From: Actinomycetes bacterium
Lineage (GTDB): Bacteria; Actinomycetota; Actinomycetes; Actinomycetales; Microbacteriaceae
Reading direction: 5' to 3'
Assembly (NCBI GenBank): GCA_030425055.1
Contig: JAUHVN010000176.1
Coordinates: 1 to 6,118, forward strand
Length of the DNA stretch: 6,118 nt
Shown here: piece after piece, positions 1 through 5,658 of the stretch
Position numbering within the stretch: the stretch's first letter is position 1
How the letters are laid out: each line of letters opens with the position of its first letter
Program-made: the position numbers and the translations under genes
Notes under the pieces: model-generated
Told to the model about the DNA's origin: nothing
The model's input: only the letters and a program-made list of their open reading frames with translations
Database searches by the model: none

Positions 1-1281
1 GTTGGCGCCGGTGTGCAGGTGGATGCGCGGATCCTCGACGAGCCGGTCGACGAGGTACGACGACATGCGGTCGCCCACCTGACGACCGCGCACGACGAGG
101 TTGACGTCGCAGCCGTTCGCGGCGAGATACAGCGCGGCCTGCCCGGCCGAGTTCGCGCCGCCGACGACGACGACCGGCGCCTGGGCGACCTGCCGCAGCT
201 CGAGCGGAGTCGCCGCGTAGTAGATGCCCGCGCGCTCGAACTCGTCCCACCGGTCGAGCGCCAGCCGCCGGTACGCGGCGCCCGACGTCACGATCGCGGC
301 GCGGGTCGGCACCACCCGTCCGTCGGCGAGCGTTACGGCGAGCCCGCCGTCGACGGTCTCGAGTGCGACCGCCTCGCACGGCGCGTGCACCCGCACCCCG
401 AACTTGAGCGCCTGAAGCGACGCCTGACCGATGAGGTCGCCGCCGCTCACCCCGAACGGGAAGCCGAGGAAGTTCTCGATCCGCGACGTCGCCGCCGCCT
501 GACCACCCGGGGCGATCGCGTCGAGCAGCACCGTCTCGAGCCCCTCGGATGCCCCGTAGATCGCGGCAGCGAGCCCCGCGGGCCCGCCCCCGATGACCAC
601 GAGGTCGACCATCTGGTCGGACTCCGCCTCGTAGCTGAGGCCCAGCTGCTCGGCGACGATGCCCGGCGTCGCCCGCGGGATCGGCTCGCCCTGGATGAAC
701 GCGACCGGCAGGTCGTCGCGTGTCAGGTCGTGCCCGAGCATCCGCCCCTCGTCGGCGGGCAGCAGCGCGTGGGCGACGTGCACCAGGTCGAGGCGCTCGG
801 CGAAGCGGCGCAGCGCGAGGAAGTCGCTCTCACCGCTCTCGCCGACGAACTTGAGCGTCATCGCCGCGGGGCCCGAGCGCAGCGTGTCGCGCCGCGCCCA
901 CAGCGCGTGCAGGATGATGTCGCACAGCTCGTCGTCTTCGTTCATGATGCGGCGCAGCTCGGCGCGGGTGAGCCGGCGGATCGTGCCCGCCTTCGTCACG
1001 CGCGCCGACAGGAACGCGCCCTGGCCGTTGAGGATGCCGAGCTCACCGGCGAACGACCGCGGACCCATCGTCGTGATCACGGCCTCGCCCGCCCACTTCA
1101 GCGCGTCGCGCACGATCTCTACCTCGGCGGTGTCGACGAGGATGAGGTCGTACCGGCGGTCGCCCGATCGGAAGGCGTAGTCGCCCACGGCGACCTCTTC
1201 GGCGGGTGCGTGCGCGGTCAGTCGCGCCCATTGCGCGTCGGTGAGTTCGGGAGCGATGAGGCGTTGCTTCGCGGCGTCCAC
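1..1281 (-). CDS. Fused cNMP-binding-like / thioredoxin-like / thioredoxin-reductase-like FAD oxidoreductase (3' end beyond window)
   Basis: Reads 427 residues without a stop before the left edge. Family members are about 550 residues, so the end of the NAD(P)H domain and the last FAD segment are missing. Residues about 1-135 resemble a cyclic-nucleotide-binding fold with a GELGILNGQ cassette (79-87), but the Arg that usually contacts the cyclic phosphate is absent, so cAMP binding is doubtful. Residues about 140-215 look thioredoxin-like, with a cis-Pro-type DLPVAF (190-195) but no CxxC. The flavoprotein core has the dinucleotide motif GGGPAG (231-236), APGGQA (257-262), a SRIENFLGFP stretch (266-275) and a second Rossmann motif GGANSAGQ (374-381) for NAD(P)H. 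Where thioredoxin reductases carry CATC, this protein has YYAATPLE (354-361), so disulfide reduction by the normal mechanism is not expected. GTG 1281 is the first start after the in-frame stop at 1293-1291. Annotation as a thioredoxin reductase would overstate what is visible; the substrate is unknown. Confidence 0.9.
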   Translation of the reverse strand, partial: MDAAKQRLIAPELTDAQWARLTAHAPAEEVAVGDYAFRSGDRRYDLILVDTAEVEIVRDALKWAGEAVITTMGPRSFAGELGILNGQGAFLSARVTKAGTIRRLTRAELRRIMNEDDELCDIILHALWARRDTLRSGPAAMTLKFVGESGESDFLALRRFAERLDLVHVAHALLPADEGRMLGHDLTRDDLPVAFIQGEPIPRATPGIVAEQLGLSYEAESDQMVDLVVIGGGPAGLAAAIYGASEGLETVLLDAIAPGGQAAATSRIENFLGFPFGVSGGDLIGQASLQALKFGVRVHAPCEAVALETVDGGLAVTLADGRVVPTRAAIVTSGAAYRRLALDRWDEFERAGIYYAATPLELRQVAQAPVVVVGGANSAGQAALYLAANGCDVNLVVRGRQVGDRMSSYLVDRLVEDPRIHLHTGAN

Positions 1282-1287
1282 GAGGAA

Positions 1288-1293
1288 ACGTTA
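1288..1293 (-). promoter_or_regulatory. Candidate -10 box (TAACGT) of the flavoprotein gene, overlapping the upstream stop codon
   Basis: Reading the minus strand, TAACGT (1293-1288) is followed by six bases and then GTG 1281, the geometry of an actinobacterial leaderless promoter. The first three bases are the TAA stop of the phosphodiesterase. No convincing Shine-Dalgarno precedes the GTG and no -35 is evident. The alternative is plain read-through from the upstream gene, since the gap is only 9 bp. Confidence 0.45.
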
Positions 1294-2328
1294 ACCCCGG
1301 GATGCGCCCGGGTGGGCGGGTTCGCGGAAGAACGCGACCCCGAGGTCGGCATGGTCGACGAAGACGCCGTCGACGCCGGCATCCCGGATCACCGCCCACT
1401 CCCCCTCCCAGTCGCCGAAGGCGGCATCGCCCGCCCTCGAGCGGAACTGCCCGGCCAGGAACGCGTTCTCGGGGCGGCACGTCCACGTGAAGACGCGCAG
1501 CCCGCGCGCGTGCGCGTCGCCGACGACGGCGCTGGGGCCGGTCACGCGGCCGAGCCGGTCCGGCGCGAGGATCATGCGCTTGTCGACGCTGATGCCGTCG
1601 ACGAGACCGGCGATCTCGTCGAGGCCCTCGGGCGATGCGGTGCGCCGGTACGTCGGCGCCGCCTTGCCCTGGACGGCGACGAGGTCGAACGGGCGGCCGG
1701 ATGCCTCCAGCAGATAGATCCAGGTGCCGACGACACCGTGCTCGCGCAGCCTCAGCAGCACGGTCGACTCGAACGACTCGATCGTCAGCGGCAGCGCGCC
1801 GTCGGCCCAGCCCGCCGCGGCGAGCTCGGCAGCCACGATCGCCGGAACGTCGAAACCCAGCGAACCGAAGTAGGTGGCGTGCTTGATCTCGAGCACCACG
1901 CCGATCTCACGGCCCTGCTCGAGCGAGGCGGCGCGCACGAGGTCGAGCACGTCGCGCAGCCGCAGCACGGGCTGGGCGTCATCGAAGCTCGCACTCGTCG
2001 CCCGCAGGTGCGGCAGCCGCTCGCGGCACCGCAGCGTCGACAGCTCGTCCCACGTGAAGTCCTCGGTGAACCAGCCGGTGTGCTCGGCGCCGTCGATCGT
2101 CTTCGCCGTGCGCCGGTCGGCGAACTCGGGACGGTCCGCCACATCCGTCGTGCCAGAGATCTCGTTCTCGTGCCGCACGACGAGCACGCCGTCGCGTGTG
2201 AGCACGACGTCGGGCTCGACGGCGTCCACCCCCATCGCGAGCGCGAGACCGTACGACGACTGCGAGTGCTCGGGGCGGTAGCCGGGCGCGCCCCGATGTC
2301 CGATGACGAGCGGGGTCCGACGCGGCAC
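1291..2328 (-). CDS. Glycerophosphodiester phosphodiesterase (GlpQ-like)
   Basis: A 345-residue protein that should hydrolyse glycerophosphodiesters, the products of phospholipid deacylation, to glycerol-3-phosphate and an alcohol. Family hallmarks are in order: GHRGAPGYRPEH (10-21) with the catalytic-type His11-Arg12 and Glu20; E38 and D40 in the metal-binding AVEPD; H53 in VVRHEN, the second catalytic-type His; E147 and K149 in LEIKH; TIESFES (182-188); the FTWTCRPEN loop (280-288); and the closing GVDGVFVDHAD (318-328). The insertion at about residues 60-115, containing TTDVADRPEF, matches the longer GlpQ-type enzymes rather than short UgpQ types. There is no signal peptide, so it is predicted cytosolic, unlike periplasmic GlpQ. 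The start is GTG 2328: an in-frame TAG lies 12 bp upstream, so no longer start exists, and HRG begins ten residues in. It lies 9 bp upstream of the flavoprotein gene on the same strand and may be co-transcribed with it. Confidence 0.93.
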   Translation of the reverse strand: MPRRTPLVIGHRGAPGYRPEHSQSSYGLALAMGVDAVEPDVVLTRDGVLVVRHENEISGTTDVADRPEFADRRTAKTIDGAEHTGWFTEDFTWDELSTLRCRERLPHLRATSASFDDAQPVLRLRDVLDLVRAASLEQGREIGVVLEIKHATYFGSLGFDVPAIVAAELAAAGWADGALPLTIESFESTVLLRLREHGVVGTWIYLLEASGRPFDLVAVQGKAAPTYRRTASPEGLDEIAGLVDGISVDKRMILAPDRLGRVTGPSAVVGDAHARGLRVFTWTCRPENAFLAGQFRSRAGDAAFGDWEGEWAVIRDAGVDGVFVDHADLGVAFFREPAHPGASRG

Positions 2329-2334
2329 CCGCCC

Positions 2335-2340
2335 AGGCTA
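2335..2340 (-). promoter_or_regulatory. Candidate -10 box (TAGCCT), leaderless phosphodiesterase promoter
   Basis: On the minus strand TAGCCT (2340-2335) is followed by GGGCGG and then the GTG start at 2328. Transcription would begin at or next to the first base of the start codon. The TAG within the hexamer is also the in-frame stop that rules out a longer protein. No clear -35 is seen at the usual distance. Confidence 0.5.
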
Positions 2341-2341
2341 C

Positions 2342-2358
2342 CCGCGGTCACCTCGCGG
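2342..2358. other. Short inverted repeat beside the phosphodiesterase promoter
   Basis: CCGCG (2342-2346) and CGCGG (2354-2358) are perfect complements separated by 7 bases. The element lies 1-18 bp upstream of the minus-strand -10 box, in the promoter spacer, where a regulator could bind. With 5-bp arms in GC-rich DNA it may be chance. Apart from this, the promoter elements and the ribosome binding site, I see nothing else in the divergent spacer 2329-2483. Confidence 0.2.
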
Positions 2359-2426
2359 ACCCGGCCGTCCCGACCGTTCATGGAATGCTCACAGGCCGCG
2401 ACTGCCGGATGCGGGCGGGGTTCGGA

Positions 2427-2432
2427 TATCGT
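2427..2432 (+). promoter_or_regulatory. Candidate -10 box (TATCGT) of the Bax inhibitor-like gene
   Basis: TATCGT is the best TANNNT hexamer in the spacer ahead of the membrane-protein gene. It would start a transcript near 2438-2440 with an untranslated leader of roughly 45 bases. A clear -35 is not visible. Confidence 0.35.
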
Positions 2433-2469
2433 TGAGCGACAGCAGAATCATGCTGCCGGACCCGACTTT

Positions 2470-2473
2470 GGAG
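2470..2473 (+). promoter_or_regulatory. Ribosome binding site (GGAG) deciding the start at GTG 2484
   Basis: GGAG lies 10 bases before GTG 2484 but only one base before the in-frame GTG 2475. That spacing makes 2475 unusable by this site and favours 2484, giving a protein beginning MALNNPAF. This is the only gene in the window with a recognisable leader plus Shine-Dalgarno. Confidence 0.55.
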
Positions 2474-2483
2474 TGTGAGAGCA

Positions 2484-3407
2484 GTGGCCCTCAACAACCC
2501 CGCATTCAACAACCCGGCCTTCCAGGACGAGAAGGCCGTTCGCAGCTACCCCGGCGGCCCCCAGGCCGCCGGCCTCGGCGCGCCCACGCAGGCGGCGACG
2601 ACGTCGCGCATGGCGACGGATGCTGCGGCCAGCGCGCAGCTCGAGGGCATGTACGCCGCCCCCGCCGCCGGTGCCGCCGAGACCGACCGCATGACGGTCG
2701 AGGACACCGTCTGGAAGACGGTCGGCCTCTTCGCGATCCTGCTCGTGACCGCGGCGGTCGGCTGGGTGTGGACGCTCGGCGGCGTGTCGGCGGCCCAGCC
2801 CAACCAGCTGTCGATCCTGCCGTGGATCATCGGCGCGCTCGGCGGCTTCGTGCTCGCGCTGGTCGTGATCTTCTCGTCGCGCAAGAAGGTGCGTCCCGCG
2901 CTCATCTTCGCCTACGCGGCCTTCGAGGGTCTCTTCGTCGGCGGCATCTCGGCGTTCTTCGAGGTGCAGTGGCAGGGCATCGTCCTGCAGGCCACGCTCG
3001 CGACCCTCGTGGTCGTCGGCGTGACGCTGGCCCTGTTCGCCAGCGGCAAGGTGCGCGCCTCCAAGCGCGCCACCAAGGTCTTCATGGTCGCGATGATCGG
3101 CTACCTGGTCTTCTCGCTGATCAACCTCGGCCTGATGTTCTTCACGCCGGTCGGCGACAGCGCATTCGGCCTCCGCAGCGAGCCGAGCTTCCTCTTCGGC
3201 ATCCCGTGGGGCGTCATCATCGGCGTCTTCGTCGTGATCATGGCCGCGTACTCGCTCGTGCTCGACTTCGACTCGATCCAGCGCGGCGTGCGCAACGGCG
3301 CCCCGCGTCAGTTCGCCTGGCTCGGCGCGTTCGGCATCATGGTGACGGTCATCTGGCTGTACATCGAGATCCTGCGCATCCTCGCGATCCTCCGCGGCAG
3401 TAACTGA
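2484..3407 (+). CDS. Bax inhibitor-1/YccA family membrane protein
   Basis: A 307-residue integral membrane protein of the actinobacterial BI-1-like group, related to the TMBIM/YetJ family of pH-gated calcium-leak channels. Its role in bacteria is poorly defined. Residues 1-75 form a hydrophilic Ala/Gly/Pro-rich tail that opens with tandem NNPAF units (4-13). About seven hydrophobic segments follow, roughly at 79-98, 112-131, 138-158, 166-186, 199-220, 237-258 and 274-300. Recognisable family elements are FEGLFVGGIS (147-156), the LDFDSIQRG loop (260-268) with D261/D263, and the last helix WLYIEILRILAILRGSN (291-307). In YetJ a pair of Asp residues forms the pH latch; here the LDFD Asp is present, but the last-helix position appears to be Glu295. 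Start GTG 2484 is preferred over GTG 2475 because of GGAG spacing. It is divergent from the phosphodiesterase and followed by hairpins, so it is probably monocistronic. Confidence 0.92.
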   Translation: MALNNPAFNNPAFQDEKAVRSYPGGPQAAGLGAPTQAATTSRMATDAAASAQLEGMYAAPAAGAAETDRMTVEDTVWKTVGLFAILLVTAAVGWVWTLGGVSAAQPNQLSILPWIIGALGGFVLALVVIFSSRKKVRPALIFAYAAFEGLFVGGISAFFEVQWQGIVLQATLATLVVVGVTLALFASGKVRASKRATKVFMVAMIGYLVFSLINLGLMFFTPVGDSAFGLRSEPSFLFGIPWGVIIGVFVVIMAAYSLVLDFDSIQRGVRNGAPRQFAWLGAFGIMVTVIWLYIEILRILAILRGSN

Positions 3408-3410
3408 GCC

Positions 3411-3455
3411 GAGCCGGGTCAATGCCGCGCAGCGGCGTTGATGCGGCTGCGGCTC
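3411..3455 (+). terminator. Stem-loop after the Bax inhibitor-like gene, possible terminator
   Basis: TCAATGCCGC (3419-3428) pairs with GCGGCGTTGA (3432-3441) around a GCA loop, a 10-bp stem with one G-U pair. Outer arms GAGCCG (3411-3416) and CGGCTC (3450-3455) can also pair. It begins 4 bases after the stop codon. There is no T-run, as is common for high-GC terminators, so its strength cannot be judged. Confidence 0.5.
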
Positions 3456-3456
3456 A

Positions 3457-3487
3457 GATCGAGTAGCGCGCAGCGCGTATCGAGATC
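3457..3487. repeat. Intergenic repeat, copy 1 (31 bp, GATCGAGTAGCG...CGTATCGAGATC)
   Basis: The left part is GATCGAGTAGCGCG and the right part is CGCGTATCGAGATC, around a CAG centre, so it can fold as an imperfect hairpin. It differs from the copy at 3564-3593 by one missing base and one substitution. The GATCGAGTA...TATCGAGA pattern resembles a small dispersed intergenic element I recall from Microbacteriaceae genomes (from memory, not checked). Confidence 0.7.
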
Positions 3488-3518
3488 TCCCAGCCGAGCC
3501 GGAGAACCGGTCCACGTC

Positions 3519-3547
3519 GAGGGGGTCGCCCGAATCGGGCGGCCCTC
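3519..3547 (+). terminator. GC-rich hairpin, likely intrinsic terminator
   Basis: CGCCCGA (3527-3533) and TCGGGCG (3535-3541) are perfect complements about a single A. Outer arms GAGGG (3519-3523) and CCCTC (3543-3547) extend the stem across a small asymmetric bulge, and TTCGTCGTC follows. It lies between the two repeat copies, downstream of the Bax inhibitor-like gene. The stem is strong but the T-tract is weak. Confidence 0.55.
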
Positions 3548-3563
3548 TTCGTCGTCAGCGGGT

Positions 3564-3593
3564 GATCGAGTGCGCGAAGCGCGTATCGAGATC
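3564..3593. repeat. Intergenic repeat, copy 2 (30 bp)
   Basis: Direct-orientation copy of the element at 3457-3487, with GATCGAGT-GCGCG on the left, an AAG centre in place of CAG, and an identical right half ending GTATCGAGATC. It ends 18 bp before the -10 box of the next gene, so it occupies that promoter's -35 region. The ATG at 3562 that would extend the hydrolase-like protein overlaps this repeat and is therefore an unlikely start. Confidence 0.7.
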
Positions 3594-3611
3594 CCTGCCT
3601 CTCACGTTCCG

Positions 3612-3617
3612 TATAGT
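3612..3617 (+). promoter_or_regulatory. Candidate -10 box (TATAGT), leaderless promoter of the hydrolase-like gene
   Basis: TATAGT is the most AT-rich -10-like hexamer noticed in the window and lies seven bases before GTG 3625, placing the transcription start at the start codon. No Shine-Dalgarno is needed in this arrangement. The -35 region falls at the end of repeat copy 2. Confidence 0.6.
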
Positions 3618-3624
3618 TTCGAGG

Positions 3625-5616
3625 GTGACTCATCGCCGCACGCTCCGCTCGATCGTGCGCAGTGCGATGGTCGCCCTGCTCGTCGCCGCCGGCGCGCTGA
3701 CCGCCGTGCCCGCGGCTGGAGCGGTCGCCCCGATCGCCGCCGATGCCCCCGACACGACCGAGCGTGCCGAGTGCCCCGTCGAGGTGCCGGCCGCGTCGCG
3801 CGACCGGGTGAGCTGCGGCATCCTCACCGTTCCCGAGCGCCGCGGAGACGGCGCCGACCCCGAGCGCGTCATCCGGCTGCCGTACGCGATCATTGCGGCC
3901 GCCTCGGTCGAACCGCGCGAGGACCCGCTCATCGTGCCGTTCTTCGACGTCGGCACGCTCGCGCACTTCCTCGACTCGGGCGACTGGGCGTCGGATGAGC
4001 GCGACGTCATCCTGCTCGCGCGCCGAGGCGACGACCTGTCCGAGCCCACGCTCGCGTGCCCCGAGACCGGCCTGTCGTCCTTCGTCGCCGACGGCGCCTT
4101 CGACCTCGACCCCGACCGGTGGCTGACGCAGGTCGGAGCCTGCCGAGAGCGCCTCGTCGCCGAGGGAGTCGACCTCGCCGCCTACGGCAACGGGCCGGCC
4201 GTGGCCGACATCGCGGCGCTACGCACGGCGCTCGAGATCGGCGCCTGGAACCTCTACGGCGCCTTCGACGCGTCGCGCCTGGCCATGCGCGTCATGCGCG
4301 CGGAGTCCGAGGGGCTGCGCTCCGTCGTGCTGGATGGAGCGAGCGCACCGCAGCTGCCCCGCTACGAGCTGATGCCCGCGAACTTCTCCACAGCGCTCGA
4401 CCGGCTCTTCGAGGGTTGCGCCGCCGACGACGACTGCGCCGAGCGCTACCCCGGCCTCGAGCGGACGCTCGCCGGCGTGCTCAACCGGGCGGCATCCGCC
4501 CCGTTCGACGTCGTCGCGGTCGACCCGGCCACAGGCGGACGGCTGACCGTCACGGTCGATGACACGATGCTCGCCTCGGTGCTGCGCGACGCGCTCGCGT
4601 CGGCCGAGCTCGTCGCCGCACTGCCGTTCGCGATCGACCAGATCGCCGAGGGCAACACGGATGCCTTCGCGCCGATCCTGCAGCCGACGCTCGACCGGTT
4701 CGGCGTCGGCGCCGTCGGGCTGCGGCTCTCGGTGGACTGCGCCGAGGAAGTGCCCTTCAACGATCCCGAACTCGTCGCCGAGGCGTTCGCCGCCGACCCG
4801 CTCGCGAGCCACCTCGAGGGCGCCGTCGATCCGTTCGCCGAGTGCGCGATCTGGGAGGTGCCCGCCGCCGGCGAGGGCGTCAACGCGGTCGTCACCAGCG
4901 ATGTGCCCACGCTCATCACCGTCGGCGGGTTCGATCCGATCGACCCCCTGCCGTGGGCCGAGGCGGCCGCCGAAGGCCTGAGCGAGCCGACGGTGCTCGT
5001 CTTCCCGCGCGCCGGGAACGCCGCCGTGTGGTCGACCGACGTCAGCCGCTGTGGTGCCGCCGTTGCCCGCCAGTTCATCCGCGATCCGGGCTTCTCTCCG
5101 TCGGTGTCGTGCCTGACCCGGCCGGTGCAGGTCGACTACCTCACCACCGCCGACATCGATCCCAACCCGGCGGTCAGCAGCCTGAGCCGCGATGTGCGCG
5201 GCCCGGTCACCGCCGTCCTGCTCGCCCTCACGCTGCTCGTGCTGGCGGCGACGGTCGTGTACGCCATCGTGATCGGCGTGCGCCGACGGATGCGCCGCGG
5301 TGGCGAGGTGCCCGCCGGGATCGTGCTCGCCGGTCTCGCTGCCACGTTCAACCTGGCCTACGCGATCGGCGTCGCGGTGGTGCTGGCGACCGCCGACCCG
5401 CTCGTCCTCGCCTTCGGCCTGCCGCCCGGAGTGTGGCCGCTGCTCGTCCTGCCCTTCGCGGGACTCGTGACGGCGATCCTGCTCGTCGCGGTGCTGGTGC
5501 GCGCCTGGATCACCGACGACGGTGTGATCGTGCACCGCGTGCTGCTGTCGATCTCGGCGGTGGCGTCGCTCGCGTTCGCGATCTGGCTGCTGGCGCGGGG
5601 CCTGCTCACACTGTGA
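3625..5616 (+). CDS. Secreted alpha/beta-hydrolase-like protein with four C-terminal TM helices; catalytic residues replaced
   Basis: A 663-residue protein. Residues 1-33 form a signal peptide (THRRTLRSIVR basic end, hydrophobic core, likely cleavage after AGA 31-33). Residues about 48-500 follow the layout of tripeptidyl-aminopeptidase-type hydrolases (S33-like): SCGILTVPE (63-71), DVILLARRGDDLSEP (127-141), CPE (145-147), GAWNLYG (206-212), VVLDGAS (234-240), LFEGCAADDDC (261-271) and TLITVGGFDPIDP (429-441). The nucleophile elbow, normally YGVSYGTR, reads YGAFDASR (211-218), with Phe214 for Ser. The acid Asp437 remains, but the catalytic His position reads AGN (463-465). The HGGPG loop is replaced by FFDVG (106-110). 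Four membrane helices follow at about 527-550, 563-590, 603-628 and 635-660. Start GTG 3625 was chosen for the -10 box at 3612 and because it yields a clean signal peptide; ATG 3562 would bury it behind 21 residues read partly from a repeat. It is probably a non-catalytic surface protein; function unknown. Confidence 0.85.
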   Translation: MTHRRTLRSIVRSAMVALLVAAGALTAVPAAGAVAPIAADAPDTTERAECPVEVPAASRDRVSCGILTVPERRGDGADPERVIRLPYAIIAAASVEPREDPLIVPFFDVGTLAHFLDSGDWASDERDVILLARRGDDLSEPTLACPETGLSSFVADGAFDLDPDRWLTQVGACRERLVAEGVDLAAYGNGPAVADIAALRTALEIGAWNLYGAFDASRLAMRVMRAESEGLRSVVLDGASAPQLPRYELMPANFSTALDRLFEGCAADDDCAERYPGLERTLAGVLNRAASAPFDVVAVDPATGGRLTVTVDDTMLASVLRDALASAELVAALPFAIDQIAEGNTDAFAPILQPTLDRFGVGAVGLRLSVDCAEEVPFNDPELVAEAFAADPLASHLEGAVDPFAECAIWEVPAAGEGVNAVVTSDVPTLITVGGFDPIDPLPWAEAAAEGLSEPTVLVFPRAGNAAVWSTDVSRCGAAVARQFIRDPGFSPSVSCLTRPVQVDYLTTADIDPNPAVSSLSRDVRGPVTAVLLALTLLVLAATVVYAIVIGVRRRMRRGGEVPAGIVLAGLAATFNLAYAIGVAVVLATADPLVLAFGLPPGVWPLLVLPFAGLVTAILLVAVLVRAWITDDGVIVHRVLLSISAVASLAFAIWLLARGLLTL

Positions 5617-5645
5617 GGCCCTGGTCTCGGGCATCCCTCGCCGGT

Positions 5646-5651
5646 TAGCGT
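5646..5651 (+). promoter_or_regulatory. Candidate -10 box (TAGCGT), leaderless promoter of the LigD-type gene
   Basis: TAGCGT is followed by seven bases and then ATG 5659. It lies in the 42-bp gap after the hydrolase-like gene, where I see no convincing terminator, so read-through from upstream is also possible. No Shine-Dalgarno is evident before the ATG. Confidence 0.5.
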
Positions 5652-5658
5652 CGTCAAC

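Noticed and set aside
1..1281. Calling the left-edge gene a true thioredoxin reductase (trxB)
   Set aside because: The CATC redox motif is absent at the expected place and extra N-terminal domains are present.
13..2478. An 821-residue open frame on the plus strand across the left part of the window
   Set aside because: It lies antisense to two genes with clear family motifs, is extremely rich in Arg/Asp/Glu/Val as expected of reversed GC-rich codons, and has no recognisable domain.
2303..3403. A plus-frame of 366 residues overlapping the Bax inhibitor-like gene, including an ATG at 2450 that could be read as an upstream ORF
   Set aside because: Composition is low-complexity Arg/Pro/Gly and it runs in the wrong frame through the whole membrane-protein gene; there is no sign of an independent short peptide.
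2448..3515. A 355-residue minus-strand frame opposite the Bax inhibitor-like gene
   Set aside because: It is antisense to a well-supported membrane protein, and its composition is charged and repetitive.
3625..5616. Calling the hydrolase-like gene a pseudogene
   Set aside because: The frame is uninterrupted, with an intact signal peptide, promoter and membrane domain; only active-site residues differ, which fits a functional non-enzyme better than decay.
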